DNA of 38,817 bases from Petrotoga sp. 9PW.55.5.1 (GTDB lineage: Bacteria > Thermotogota > Thermotogae > Petrotogales > Petrotogaceae), in assembly GCF_003265365.1 (NCBI RefSeq), contig NZ_AUPM01000002.1, positions 10,556 through 49,372 of the forward strand. The letters run 5' to 3'. Position numbers and translations under genes: made by a program. This document shows positions 25,089 to 34,304 of this stretch, piece after piece. Each line of letters begins with the position of its first letter. The stretch's first letter is position 1. Below the pieces are notes generated by a model, which searched no databases, was not told where the DNA came from, and saw only the letters and a program-made list of their open reading frames with translations.

Positions 25089-26177
25089 ATGCCTGAAGAT
25101 GAGGCCCTTACCCAGGAAGAGATAGATAGTATATTAAAATCGATGAGTTCAGGCGAACCTGCTGAAAAAGTCTTAGAAGAATTTGAAGAAGAGAACAAAA
25201 GAGTAAAAGAGTATGATTTTAGAAGACCAATGAAATTTTCAAGAGAACAATTAAGAACCCTTCAACTAATTCATGAAAGTTTTGCAAGGGAAATTTCAAC
25301 GTACCTTTCAGGGCGTTGTCGAACGTTTGTTGATGTGAAATATGCAAGTATCGATCAAATAACTTTTTCTGAATTTCAAAAATCCTTGAATTCTCCCACC
25401 TATATAGCAATATTTTCTTCAGAAGCATTTGCTGGGAGTGGTATTTTACAAATGGGTTTGGATTTGGGATATACCATAATTGACAGGCTCCTAGGGGGTT
25501 CTGGGACACCTTTAGAAGAAAGTAGAGTTCCAACAGAGATTGAAATGAATATTTTAAAAAAAGAATCTGCCGTTATGCTTAGAATGCTGGCAAGATCGTG
25601 GTCTAATATAGAAGAATTTGATATAAATTTAGAAAATCTTGAAACAAATCCACAATTTGTACAGGTAGCACCTTCCAATGAGATGACGATTCTAATAACA
25701 TTGTCGATTACGATAAGAAACGTTCAAGGATTTATCAATTTATGTTTCCCTTCATCCACATTGGAACCTTTAAACGATAAATTAACCACCAGGATGTGGA
25801 CAACAACATATAGGCACACAGAAGAATTTAGAGAAAATTTGAAACAGACCTTAATGCTTTCAAAACTTAATTTGTCCGCCATTTTGGGAAAAGCAGTGAT
25901 TTCTTTAAGCGATTTTTTCAATCTTGAAATTGGAGATGTTATACGTTTAGATTCTTTTTACGATGAACCTATCGATTTAGAAATAGAAAATCATCCAATA
26001 TTTAAAGTTAAAATAGGTAAAAGTAAAGGATTTTATGCAGGAGAAATTATTCAAAAGAATAAAGAATTGTTAGAAAAATTGTTAGTTGAAGAGAGCATGA
26101 GAGAATATTCTAAAAGAAACAAAGATCATCTTAATAAGGAAAAAGAAACCACCGTAGGAGATGAAAAAAATGCCTGA
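25089..26177 (+). CDS. fliM: Flagellar motor switch protein FliM
   Basis: The N-terminus has the CheY-P-binding motif in [14 protein letters not shown] linker follows, then the CheC-like middle domain with [33 protein letters not shown] and the FliG-contacting segment around LLGGSGTP. The C-terminal SPOA (FliN-like) domain holds [24 protein letters not shown]. The charged C-terminal tail (from about residue 335) is longer than usual. The length is 362 residues. ATG at 25089 has AGAGGTG. It overlaps fliY by eight bases, so the two switch proteins are coupled. Confidence 0.95.
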   Translation: MPEDEALTQEEIDSILKSMSSGEPAEKVLEEFEEENKRVKEYDFRRPMKFSREQLRTLQLIHESFAREISTYLSGRCRTFVDVKYASIDQITFSEFQKSLNSPTYIAIFSSEAFAGSGILQMGLDLGYTIIDRLLGGSGTPLEESRVPTEIEMNILKKESAVMLRMLARSWSNIEEFDINLENLETNPQFVQVAPSNEMTILITLSITIRNVQGFINLCFPSSTLEPLNDKLTTRMWTTTYRHTEEFRENLKQTLMLSKLNLSAILGKAVISLSDFFNLEIGDVIRLDSFYDEPIDLEIENHPIFKVKIGKSKGFYAGEIIQKNKELLEKLLVEESMREYSKRNKDHLNKEKETTVGDEKNA

Positions 26178-27291
26178 CGATAATGAAAAGTTTTTAAGCC
26201 AAAACGAATTAGATTCTTTATTAAGTAACTTAAAAAATGAGGATAATGAAGATGATGATGATAATGTTATCGATGAAAATATAGATTCTTTATTAGATGT
26301 CATCGGGGAAATCGCTAACATTACTCTTGGTTCAGGAGTTACTACCCTGTCTACGTTACTCAGAAGAAAAATTGAAATAGAATATCCCCAAACAGATATT
26401 ATAAAATTCAAAAATATTACAACAAATTTTGAAGGAGAACATGTTATAGTTACAGTAGAGTATAAAAAAGGATTATTCGGTATGAACAGTTTAGTCCTTT
26501 CTTCAAAGTTAACTAACATTATCGCTGATTTAATGCTTGGAAAAGAAATAGAAGAAATAGAAGAAAGAGAACTTGATGAAATCAGTTTGAGTGCTGTTTC
26601 CGAAGCAATGAATCAAATGATGGGAAGTGCAGCAACATCTTTAGCCGAATTTTTAAAGACACATATCGATATTTCTCCTCCCACCACCCAAGTGTTAGAC
26701 TTTTCAGATCCAAATATAGAGTTCCCTCCTATAGAAACAAATAATGAAGCATACGTTATTTCTATAAAATTTAAAGTGAAGATTACAGGTATCGCAGAAA
26801 CTTATTTCTGGCAATTTGTACCGGTAAAATTCGCCAATAGGATAAAAGAACTAATGGAAGCATCTTTTGGAAAGTCATCAGAGAATAAAGAAAAAAAGGA
26901 GTCTTCTAAAATTAAGGAAAATATTAAAGAATCGAATTCTAAAGTAATAAAAGAAGAAAAGGTAAAAGTAAAACCTGTTGATTTTGGTGAGTTTGAAAAA
27001 AGTGAAGAACCAATATCTTCTCAAGTCGATCTTTCAAAATTGGATTTACTAATGGATGTTCCTCTGGAAATAAAAGTTGAATTAGGTTCAACAAAATTGA
27101 ATTTGAGAGAAATATTAGAACTCCACGAAGGTTCTATGATTCAATTAAACAAACTTGCTGGAGAACCTTTAGATATATACGCTAACGATAGATTAATTGC
27201 TAGAGGTGAAGTTGTTGTAATAGATGAGAATTTTGGGATTAGAGTAACTGAAATTGTTTCTCTAAGAGAAAGGACGAAGTCAATTAAATGA
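26170..27291 (+). CDS. fliY: Flagellar switch protein FliY (CheC-type phosphatase fused to FliN domain)
   Basis: A CheY-binding-like N-terminal motif [11 protein letters not shown] is followed by a CheC-type domain with the two E-x-x-N phosphatase centres, [11 protein letters not shown] near residue 41 and [11 protein letters not shown] near 143. A charged linker (about 235-285) leads to the C-terminal FliN/SPOA domain: [36 protein letters not shown] and [19 protein letters not shown]. It should both form the C ring and dephosphorylate CheY-P. ATG at 26170 is preferred over 26161, because GTAGGAG directly abuts the latter and is well spaced for the former. It overlaps the following gene by four bases. 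Confidence 0.93.
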   Translation: MPDDNEKFLSQNELDSLLSNLKNEDNEDDDDNVIDENIDSLLDVIGEIANITLGSGVTTLSTLLRRKIEIEYPQTDIIKFKNITTNFEGEHVIVTVEYKKGLFGMNSLVLSSKLTNIIADLMLGKEIEEIEERELDEISLSAVSEAMNQMMGSAATSLAEFLKTHIDISPPTTQVLDFSDPNIEFPPIETNNEAYVISIKFKVKITGIAETYFWQFVPVKFANRIKELMEASFGKSSENKEKKESSKIKENIKESNSKVIKEEKVKVKPVDFGEFEKSEEPISSQVDLSKLDLLMDVPLEIKVELGSTKLNLREILELHEGSMIQLNKLAGEPLDIYANDRLIARGEVVVIDENFGIRVTEIVSLRERTKSIK

Positions 27292-27923
27292 TTAAAAGAA
27301 GAAAAATACTGATTATTTTTTTAGCTATTTCTTCTTTGTTTTTTTCTCAAGAGACTATAGATGGGCTTTTAAAAACTTATCTTGGAAACAAAAACTTAGA
27401 GGTTGAGGTTGAAGTATTATTTGAAATTACTGAAACAAAGAAAGTCTCAGCTGAAATTGATTATCTAGGAAATAGGTATTTAATCATAACCTTTGAAAGC
27501 CCTTCATTACTAAAGAGTATACATTATTGTTATGACCTTTTTGACAATACACTTTATACCAATGTAAAGCAAGAAGTTGCTCAATACGACTTAATTTCAG
27601 TATACACTGCTAATATTCCAACATTGTTGGAGAACTTTTTAATTTTTCTTGACCCCTCTAATTTTGATATTGAAATATTAAAAGAAGAAAATTACGAAGT
27701 GCATAAATATCTTCCCAAAACGAGGAATTTTTTGAAGTTAATAAATGTTGATTTTACAAAATTTAATGTATACTATTTTCACCCCTGGGAAGATATAAGG
27801 TTATTAGAAATGATTCAAATAATGAATTCAACTGAAAACAAGAAGGTTTCATTAAAAATCGAAAAGATTAAACCTGTCGATGAAAAAACGGCTATATGCA
27901 AACTTGAAAATTTTTTTAACTGA
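27288..27923 (+). CDS. Exported protein, possibly LolA-like; function unknown
   Basis: An N-terminal signal peptide (basic MIKRRK, hydrophobic core to about residue 19) precedes a 190-residue beta-rich domain. The '[21 protein letters not shown]' opening and repeated short strands recall LolA/MucB-type lipoprotein-binding folds, but the match is by eye and weak. There is a single cysteine in the mature part and no lipobox, so it is likely periplasmic and soluble. It overlaps fliY by four bases (ATGA), so it is part of the flagellar transcript. It ends nine bases before the convergent hydrolase gene. It could be a flagellum-related envelope factor, but the sequence does not prove this. Confidence 0.5.
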   Translation: MIKRRKILIIFLAISSLFFSQETIDGLLKTYLGNKNLEVEVEVLFEITETKKVSAEIDYLGNRYLIITFESPSLLKSIHYCYDLFDNTLYTNVKQEVAQYDLISVYTANIPTLLENFLIFLDPSNFDIEILKEENYEVHKYLPKTRNFLKLINVDFTKFNVYYFHPWEDIRLLEMIQIMNSTENKKVSLKIEKIKPVDEKTAICKLENFFN

Positions 27924-27932
27924 ATCTTCTTA

Positions 27933-28661
27933 TTATTCATCAATTAATTCAGACAAGGAATAATCTGAATATTCTTTTTTCAAAGTAACTCCTTCTTTCC
28001 TCTTTTTCAAATATTTTATTTGTTCATCTAATATTTTTTTATCTTCAGGTTGTCCATGGCCTGGAAAGATTCTGCTAATTTGTAGTTTTTTCATATTTTC
28101 TAAGTTAGAAATCCATTCATCAATGTTTGAATTTAGAATTTCTGCATGAACTTTTGAAAAGACAAGATCTCCTGTTATAAGAAAACCATTAGGTTTTATT
28201 TCGTATATAGTAGAATCCATCGTATGACCACCGATATTATTAGCAAATAAAATTTGATTTTGAAAGATTACGAACAAATTGCTTTCAAAAATAATAGTAT
28301 TCTTATTTTTAAAAGCTTCTTTAAAATTATTGAAGTTAAAGTCCGCCATTTTAGAACTTTCTTTCAAAAACTCTTTATCCATTGAGTTTAGCAAATCAAA
28401 AGTTTTTTTTGTCATATATAAATCAAATTTTCTTCTACTAAAAATAGCCCCAAAGGTATGATCAGGATGAAAATGAGTAAAGAAAACTTTCTTCAATCTT
28501 TTGGAAGTTTTTTCTTCCATTATTTTCGCCATTTCTTCAAACTTTTTTGGATAAAGAGAACTATCAAATGCCAATAATCCATCGTTATATTCTAAAAAAG
28601 TTACGGTGCTTGCTCCATTTTCAAACCAAAAATTATTAATATTTTCATAACTTTCAAACAT
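27933..28661 (-). CDS. Metallo-beta-lactamase-fold hydrolase
   Basis: The metal-binding HxHxDH motif appears as THFHPDHTFGA near residue 65. The later ligands are in GGHTMDSTIYE, TGDLVF and FPGHGQP, all in the expected order for glyoxalase II-like or lactonase-like members. The substrate cannot be assigned. The length of 242 residues is typical. ATG at 28661 is used because AAAGGTGATT lies just upstream; a longer frame to 28739 adds 26 residues that lack a ribosome site and do not match the fold. It diverges from the ABC exporter pair and converges on the flagellar operon. Confidence 0.85.
   Translation of the reverse strand: MFESYENINNFWFENGASTVTFLEYNDGLLAFDSSLYPKKFEEMAKIMEEKTSKRLKKVFFTHFHPDHTFGAIFSRRKFDLYMTKKTFDLLNSMDKEFLKESSKMADFNFNNFKEAFKNKNTIIFESNLFVIFQNQILFANNIGGHTMDSTIYEIKPNGFLITGDLVFSKVHAEILNSNIDEWISNLENMKKLQISRIFPGHGQPEDKKILDEQIKYLKKRKEGVTLKKEYSDYSLSELIDE
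27947..27980 (+). terminator. Terminator for the flagellar transcript inside the convergent gene
   Basis: ATTCAGA (27947-27953) pairs with TCTGAAT (27964-27970) around a 10-nt loop, followed by ATTCTTTTTT. The gap between the convergent genes is only nine bases, so this hairpin in the 3' end of the hydrolase gene is the only visible stop signal for the plus strand. Confidence 0.55.
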
Positions 28662-28723
28662 AGTAATCACCTTTCTGATGTAATATTTGTAATTGAGTTC
28701 TTTTAATTTTTCTACAAAAATGA

Positions 28724-28752
28724 TTGATATTCCCTTCATGAGGTGATATAAT
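28724..28752 (+). promoter_or_regulatory. Strong sigma-A-type promoter for the ABC exporter pair
   Basis: TTGATA (28724-28729) and TATAAT (28747-28752) are separated by exactly 17 bp, and TGA directly precedes the -10 to give an extended -10. The predicted transcript starts about 30 nt before the TTG start of the first half-transporter. This is the best promoter match in the window. Confidence 0.75.
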
Positions 28753-28791
28753 TTTGTTAGGAATACTAATTATTTTAGGTGGGTGAATCTT

Positions 28792-30513
28792 TTGATCAAG
28801 GAATATATAAAAAAATATTGGTGGAGATATTTAATAGGCGTATTGTTTTTGATTGCTGTCGATATTATACAACTTTTTATTCCTAGACAGATAGGGAGTA
28901 TTGTGGATACGTTAAATACTCCCACTCCCGATCTTAACCAAGTTAAAACTTTAATTTTTGGAATAATAATGGCCGCTCTCGGTTTAGGTATAGGCCGTGT
29001 GTTTTGGAGAATTTCTATAATTGGGGCCGCCAGACTTTTCGAATATAAAACTTGGAAAAAAATGTTCAATCATATAATAGGTTTAGATCAAGATTTTTTT
29101 GATAGCTGGAGAACCGGGGATCTTATGACAAGATTTACTTCAGATGTTCTGATGTTAAGACGTTTGATGGGAATGTCAGTAATAATGCTTGTAGACACTG
29201 TTGTAATGACTACATTGACTTTATTTGCGATGGGAACTTTTGTAAATTGGCGTTTGACCTTTATCTCTGTTTTACCTTTACCCTTAATAGCTTTTATTTC
29301 TCTATTTTTTGGAAAATTTATCCATAGAAGATTCAGAGAACTTCAAGAAAAAACGTCTGAATTATCTAATATAACCGAAGAAAATGTTTCAGGTTCTGAT
29401 GTTGTCAAATTATATTCAAATTATGAGACTATGGAAAATATTTTTAATAGTAAATCTCAAGAGTTTTATAACTCATACATTAGATTGGTAAAAGTGTGGG
29501 GATTGATGTTTCCATTGGCAATGTTTGTTGGTCAGCTAGCCACTATTTTTGTTTTTAATTTTGGTGGTCCTATGGTAATAAACAATCAAATCACCCTTGG
29601 TGATTTTATAATGACCAATCAATATATAGGGATGCTAATTTGGCCAATGATGGCTTTAGGGAATCTTGTAAACCTAATTCAAAGGGGAAGAGCTTCACTA
29701 AGAAGGGTTAACGAAGTTTTAGAACAAAAACATTCCATACAGGAACCTGAAAGAGTAGACTATGAATTTAAAGGTCATTATCAAATGAAAAACTTAACTT
29801 TCAAATATCCTAATACACAAAGGGAAGTATTAAAAAATATAAATATGAGTATAGAACCTGGCCAAATGGTGGCATTTGTTGGTAAAATCGGTTCTGGAAA
29901 ATCTACGTTAGCAAAACTTCTTGTCAAACTTTATCCAGTTGAAAGAGAACAATTATTTTTGGATGGAAAAGATATTAATGATGTAAATGGAAGATTTATT
30001 AGGGACCATGTTTCATATGTTCCTCAAGATAGTTTTTTGTTCTCTATGACAATACGAGAAAACATCGCCTTTTCCGATGAAGAAAAAGAGGAGTTGGTTG
30101 AGGAGTACGCAAAACTTTCTCATGTTCATGATGACATAATGGGCTTTGAAAGGAAATATGAAACTATAGTGGGGGAAAGAGGAGCCACTTTATCAGGAGG
30201 TCAAAGGCAAAGAGTGACGATAGCAAGAGCATTAGCCAAAAGGTCTGAAATGATTATTCTGGATGATTGTCTATCTGCCGTTGATACTGAAACAGAAGAA
30301 GAAATAATAGGAACGCTTAGGCAAGAAACAAAAGGGAAAACGATCGTTGTTATATCTCATAGATTAAAGGCGGTTAAAGATGCGGATCAAATATTTGTTT
30401 TTGATAACGGTGAAATAGTAGAAAGAGGCAACCATAGTCAGCTAATATCAAGAGAAGGAATATATTATTCTATGTATATGAAACAATTAATAGAAAAAAA
30501 TCTGGAGGAATAA
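28792..30513 (+). CDS. ABC exporter half-transporter A (degenerate-site subunit, TM287-like)
   Basis: Six N-terminal membrane spans (about residues 10-300) are followed by an ATPase domain with Walker A GKIGSGKST, a complete signature LSGGQRQR and Walker B IILDDCLSAVD. The catalytic glutamate after Walker B is replaced by aspartate, the mark of the non-hydrolysing site in heterodimeric exporters such as Thermotoga TM287/TM288. Its partner follows four bases later. TTG at 28792 is chosen because AGGTGGG ends eight bases before it; GTG 28783 overlaps that site. The likely role is drug or lipid export, but the substrate is unknown. Confidence 0.9.
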   Translation: MIKEYIKKYWWRYLIGVLFLIAVDIIQLFIPRQIGSIVDTLNTPTPDLNQVKTLIFGIIMAALGLGIGRVFWRISIIGAARLFEYKTWKKMFNHIIGLDQDFFDSWRTGDLMTRFTSDVLMLRRLMGMSVIMLVDTVVMTTLTLFAMGTFVNWRLTFISVLPLPLIAFISLFFGKFIHRRFRELQEKTSELSNITEENVSGSDVVKLYSNYETMENIFNSKSQEFYNSYIRLVKVWGLMFPLAMFVGQLATIFVFNFGGPMVINNQITLGDFIMTNQYIGMLIWPMMALGNLVNLIQRGRASLRRVNEVLEQKHSIQEPERVDYEFKGHYQMKNLTFKYPNTQREVLKNINMSIEPGQMVAFVGKIGSGKSTLAKLLVKLYPVEREQLFLDGKDINDVNGRFIRDHVSYVPQDSFLFSMTIRENIAFSDEEKEELVEEYAKLSHVHDDIMGFERKYETIVGERGATLSGGQRQRVTIARALAKRSEMIILDDCLSAVDTETEEEIIGTLRQETKGKTIVVISHRLKAVKDADQIFVFDNGEIVERGNHSQLISREGIYYSMYMKQLIEKNLEE

Positions 30514-30517
30514 AACT

Positions 30518-32455
30518 ATGGCATCTGTTCATGAAGATATCTTTCTAGAAGAACAAGAAAAAAGTGAAGGCGATATAAAAACATTAAGAAAATTGTGGGT
30601 TTATATAAGAAAATATAAATTCCTTTTATTTTTAACCTTTTTAACCCTTGCTTTTGCCACAATAATAGAGCTTGCTTTACCTTTTCTTATACGATACGGA
30701 ATTGACGAAGTTATAAACGTAAGTCACACTTTTAATGTTAGCCAAGGAGCACAAAATCAATTTGTTGAAGATGAAAATGGGCCTTATACTTTAGAAAAAA
30801 GAAGTAACAATTATTATATGATAAACAATGAAACCGGTGAAAGTATCCAAGTTCCACCTGAAGAATATGCAGAATATTTTGATTCTGCCATTAGAAGAAT
30901 TAGATTATTTAGTATGGCTTTTATTATAATTTTGGCAGGGCAATTTTTCTTAAATTATGCTCAAGTATTATCTGCCAATCTGGTAGGTCAAAAGGTAATC
31001 TATAATTTAAGAAAAGATCTCTTTTCTCATATTCTTAGACTAAAATACACTTTTTTTGAAAAGAATCCTCCTGGTAAGGTAACTACCCGTGTAGTAAACG
31101 ATACCCAAAATCTATCGGATTTTTTTAGTGAAGTAGTTACTAGTTTGTTAAAAGATATAGCAATAATTATTGGTGTTGTTGTCTTAATGATGGTTCTAGA
31201 CTTTAAATTAAGTTTATACACACTGACAATGTTTCCTGTCATTATAGTATCAGTGATTATATTCAGATATTTTGATAGAAGAGCATACGACAAAGTAAGA
31301 ACAAGAGTTTCTGCCTTAAATTCTTATTTAGCAGAAAACTTATCAGGAAGTACCGTTACTAAACTATTTAATCAAGAAGAAAGAAAAAGAAAAGAATTCG
31401 ATTATATGAGTACCAAAGTATACAAAGCTAACGTTGAACAAATGTATGTCTTTGCAATATTCAGGCCTTTAATGAGTCTTTTACAATACTTTACCATTAG
31501 TTTGCTTCTTTGGTTTGGTTCAATATTACTAACAGATGGTCAAACTACTTTTGGAACAATATATGCTTTTACATCATATGTTGATATGTTTTTCAGACCT
31601 CTATTTGATCTAGCTGAAAAATATGATATTATGCAAAGTGCTTTTGCTTCTGCTGGAAAAATCTTTAAAATAATGGATCATCCAAAAGAAGATTTTGGTA
31701 AAGGAAAGTATAACACTATTGAAAGAGGAAAAGTAGAATTTAAAGATGTGAAATTTTCTTATGACGGACATAATGAAGTTTTGAAAGGGGTTAACTTCAA
31801 AATAGAACCTAACGAAAGAGTTGCGATAGTTGGTGAAACTGGTTCTGGGAAAACAACTATAATAAAATTAATTAGTGGACTTTACAGGTACAATGAAGGT
31901 AAAATACTTATTAACGATAAAGAACTGTACGATTACGATTTGAATGAAGTAAGAAAAAAAATCGCCGTTGTACCTCAAGATGTTTTTCTTTTTTCGGGTA
32001 CTATATTAGATAACATGAGACTTTTTAACAAAAATATACCAGAAGAAGAAGTTATAAAAGTTTCGAAATCTGTTTTCGCAGATGAGATTATATCTAGATT
32101 GCCTCAAAACTATAATACGGTAATAACTGAAAGAGGAAGTACCCTTTCTTCTGGTGAAAGACAATTAATAGCTTTAACAAGAGCTGTTTTGTTTGATTCT
32201 AAAATAATAATACTTGATGAAGCAACATCGAATGTTGATGTAGAAACAGAATTTCTCATACAACAAGCCTTAACTAAAATATCAAACAGAGTTACTATAA
32301 TTTCTATAGCTCACAGACTATCAACGGTCAAAAGCTCCAACAGAATAATAGTAGTTCACAAAGGTTTAGTTGTAGAAGAAGGTACACACAATCAACTAAT
32401 CAATAATAAAGGAATATACTACGATCTATATAGATTACAGTTTGAGAAAAGCTAA
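30518..32455 (+). CDS. ABC exporter half-transporter B (consensus catalytic Walker B, TM288-like)
   Basis: The six-span domain is followed by an ATPase with Walker A GETGSGKTT, Walker B IILDEATSNVD with the catalytic Glu intact, and switch His in AHRLS. The signature is altered to LSSGERQ (Gly to Ser at the third position). Combined with the Asp in the partner's Walker B, this creates one degenerate and one active ATP site. A ~60-residue polar insertion lies between spans 1 and 2 (about residues 66-128), facing outside. The 645-residue length reflects it. ATG at 30518 has TGGAGGAA. It forms a heterodimer with the preceding gene. Confidence 0.9.
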   Translation: MASVHEDIFLEEQEKSEGDIKTLRKLWVYIRKYKFLLFLTFLTLAFATIIELALPFLIRYGIDEVINVSHTFNVSQGAQNQFVEDENGPYTLEKRSNNYYMINNETGESIQVPPEEYAEYFDSAIRRIRLFSMAFIIILAGQFFLNYAQVLSANLVGQKVIYNLRKDLFSHILRLKYTFFEKNPPGKVTTRVVNDTQNLSDFFSEVVTSLLKDIAIIIGVVVLMMVLDFKLSLYTLTMFPVIIVSVIIFRYFDRRAYDKVRTRVSALNSYLAENLSGSTVTKLFNQEERKRKEFDYMSTKVYKANVEQMYVFAIFRPLMSLLQYFTISLLLWFGSILLTDGQTTFGTIYAFTSYVDMFFRPLFDLAEKYDIMQSAFASAGKIFKIMDHPKEDFGKGKYNTIERGKVEFKDVKFSYDGHNEVLKGVNFKIEPNERVAIVGETGSGKTTIIKLISGLYRYNEGKILINDKELYDYDLNEVRKKIAVVPQDVFLFSGTILDNMRLFNKNIPEEEVIKVSKSVFADEIISRLPQNYNTVITERGSTLSSGERQLIALTRAVLFDSKIIILDEATSNVDVETEFLIQQALTKISNRVTIISIAHRLSTVKSSNRIIVVHKGLVVEEGTHNQLINNKGIYYDLYRLQFEKS

Positions 32456-32497
32456 AGATTAATATTAATTAAAATAATTATAAAAGGGGGATTATGA

Positions 32498-33274
32498 GTG
32501 AATTTCTATGACAGAATTCCCGCAAATACAAAAGTATCTCCAATTTCTAAAGAACTTTATCTTGAGAATGAATCTAAAACAGCTGTGTTAATCATTCATG
32601 GCTACACAGGTTCGCCCCATGACATGTATTATATTGGAAGGCAAATACATAAATCAGGATTTGCAATATATATTCCTAGATTACCAGGCCATGGTACGAA
32701 TTCTATAGACTTTTTAAACTCCAATTGGAAAGACTGGCTTAGGAAATCCTTAGATTCATACCTAAACCTAAAATCTCTTTATGAAAAAGTTTATATTTTA
32801 GGTTTATCAATGGGTGGAGTATTAGCTACACTTGTTGCAAGTAAGTTTAATCCTGAAAAAATAGTTTTAGCAGCACCTGCTTTAAAAGCAAATGATTGGA
32901 GAATAAAAATTACTCCTTTTGTAAAATATTTTACTAAAAAAAGTAAAAAGAAAAATCCCATAACATTTGAAGATGAGAAAGTTAATTATTTAGCAAGAGA
33001 ATATTGGAATTATGACTGGCCATCCAAAGCAGCAGATCTGTACAAGTTGCAACGTCTTGCAGTCAAGAAACTTCCCGAAATAAATTCTAAAACTTATGTT
33101 GTCCTATCAAAAAAGGATGATGCAGTTCCACTTTCTGTAAAAGAATTAATTGAAGAAAATATCAAATCTCAAAAAAAGTTTATGATTCTAGAAGAAAGTG
33201 GGCACGTTGTCGTTAACGACAACGAAAAAGAAAAAGTAGCTCAACAGGTAATAAAATGGTTAAAAGAAGAATAA
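32498..33274 (+). CDS. Alpha/beta hydrolase, carboxylesterase / monoacylglycerol lipase-like
   Basis: The catalytic set is visible: oxyanion region IIHGYTGSPHD near residue 32, LPGHG, nucleophile serine in GLSMGG (about residue 107), acid in SKKDDAVP and histidine in ESGHVV near the C-terminus. The pattern resembles thermophilic Est30-type carboxylesterases and bacterial monoacylglycerol lipases that act on short- to medium-chain esters. There is no signal peptide, so it is cytoplasmic. The start is GTG 32498 with AAAGGGGG eight bases upstream; the out-of-frame ATG four bases earlier ends quickly. It may be co-transcribed with the ABC pair and is followed by a terminator. Confidence 0.87.
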   Translation: MNFYDRIPANTKVSPISKELYLENESKTAVLIIHGYTGSPHDMYYIGRQIHKSGFAIYIPRLPGHGTNSIDFLNSNWKDWLRKSLDSYLNLKSLYEKVYILGLSMGGVLATLVASKFNPEKIVLAAPALKANDWRIKITPFVKYFTKKSKKKNPITFEDEKVNYLAREYWNYDWPSKAADLYKLQRLAVKKLPEINSKTYVVLSKKDDAVPLSVKELIEENIKSQKKFMILEESGHVVVNDNEKEKVAQQVIKWLKEE

Positions 33275-33327
33275 AGAGTAAAATTTAACAATAACTTTTT
33301 TAACTATTTATAGATTTTAATTATAAT

Positions 33328-33358
33328 AAATATGACTATATTAGTCATATTTATTTTT
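33328..33358 (+). terminator. Intrinsic terminator after the esterase gene
   Basis: A perfect 11-bp stem, AAATATGACTA (33328-33338) and TAGTCATATTT (33342-33352), has a 3-nt loop and is followed by ATTTTT. The stem is AT-rich but long. Confidence 0.75.
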
Positions 33359-33360
33359 AA

Positions 33361-33505
33361 ATTATGGAGGTATTTAGATTGGGTATCCAGCTGTGATAAA
33401 CAAAGACGGGGTAGAAAGAACTATAAATATAACGTTAAACGAAGAAGAAACAAAAAAATTTGAAAACTCAAAAAAATAATTCAAGAATATCTAGTAGAAA
33501 TTTAA
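33361..33505 (+). pseudogene. Remnant of L-lactate dehydrogenase C-terminus
   Basis: From 33378 the frame reads [18 protein letters not shown] then [15 protein letters not shown] and a stop at 33477. This matches the end of L-lactate/malate dehydrogenases, whose last segment runs I-G-x-P-A-V-I-N-x-x-G-(V/I)-x-x-x-(I/L)-x-(I/L)-x-L-N-x-x-E-x-x-x-F-x-x-S. Adding one A in the A7 run at 33470-33476 lets the frame continue as IIQEYLVEI to a stop at 33503, also as expected. Upstream only TATGGAGGTATT (Y-G-x-I-like) precedes an in-frame TAG, and the catalytic part of the gene is absent. It is therefore a decayed fragment left by a deletion. Confidence 0.75.
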
Positions 33506-33566
33506 AAAATTTTTCAACAGATTTCATGCAAAAAAACTAATATGATCACTATGTTGAGAAGAAGTA

Positions 33567-33575
33567 TGTTATAAT
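33567..33575 (+). promoter_or_regulatory. Putative extended -10 promoter for the DUF3298-ABC operon
   Basis: TGTTATAAT combines the extended -10 TG with a perfect TATAAT (33570-33575). No -35 hexamer is found at 17 bp. It lies about 48 bp before the ATG at 33623. Confidence 0.45.
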
Positions 33576-33622
33576 AAAAAAGTAATTAGATAAATATATT
33601 AAAAAACGATAGGGGGGAAAAA

Positions 33623-34304
33623 ATGAAAAAGTTCACTATTTTTATTTTTTTTAATTTTTTTGTCTTTAACTGTTTATCCTATAGAATATTTAATACTCAA
33701 ATCTGATATTACAGGAGATCTGGAGGGAAGGGTTGAAGTTCCTTATTTTTTTGGTTCAAAAAGTGAACCTACCACATTACTTTTAAACGCTTACATTTCA
33801 AAGGATGTTGAAAATTTTCTTAGTGAATGGTATGATAATTCTTTAAATTTACCCCTTCTTGAGGAAGATATAAAGCCTATTATAGAGGCTGTTATTGAAT
33901 CTCAAGTTGGATATCTTTCTTCAAGCTTTGTTAGTTTTTATATGGACTATTTTTCTTTTCAAACTTATCAAGCTCATCCAATGACTGTTCGTAAAACATA
34001 TAATTATGATTTATGTAGGAACAAATTCGTAAGTATCTATGATATATTAGGGGATAATACAAAGGAAAGCAGAAAAATTATCATAGATACTATAAACTCA
34101 GAAATAAAAAGTAATAGTGAATTTTATTTTAATACCAAAATCGATACTCTTGATTATTATCAAGATTATTACATTTTTGAAGATAATTTAGTAATAGTTT
34201 TTCAGCTTTATGAGATTGCTCCTTATGTTTCAGGTATAAGAGAATTCAGTTTTCCTTTAGATAAATTGGGGATACAATTGTCTAACGAGGGGGTAAAACA
34301 TTGA
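33623..34304 (+). CDS. Exported DUF3298/DUF4163-type protein with apparent frameshift in signal peptide
   Basis: The main frame (33660-34304, 214 residues) has the DUF4163-like middle (AHPMTVRKTYNYDL) and a DUF3298 C-terminus (FVSIYDILGDNTKE, and YYIFEDNLVIVFQLYEIAPYVSGIREFSFPLDKL shown in pieces: DNLVIVFQLYEIAPY, GIREFSF). Such domains occur in RsiV-like anti-sigma factors and exported proteins. That frame has no ribosome site at its only start, TTG 33660. A strong GGGGGG site instead serves ATG 33623 (MKKFTIFIF), which is one frame out. Removing one T from the T8 (33645-33652) or T7 (33655-33661) run joins them into a clean signal peptide. It overlaps the downstream ATPase gene by four bases. 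Confidence 0.7.

Noticed and set aside
28662-28739. N-terminal extension of the metallo-beta-lactamase-fold protein
   Set aside because: It has no ribosome site and overlaps the promoter region of the divergent ABC pair; the ATG at 28661 has a good site.
30000-30330. Asp in place of the Walker B Glu in half-transporter A as a damaged gene
   Set aside because: The partner carries the matching altered signature, a known asymmetric-site arrangement in heterodimeric exporters.
33404-33414. AGACGGGGTAG inside the ldh remnant identical to 11 bases of the end repeat
   Set aside because: The match is short, lacks the hairpin stems, and is explained by the lactate dehydrogenase coding sequence.
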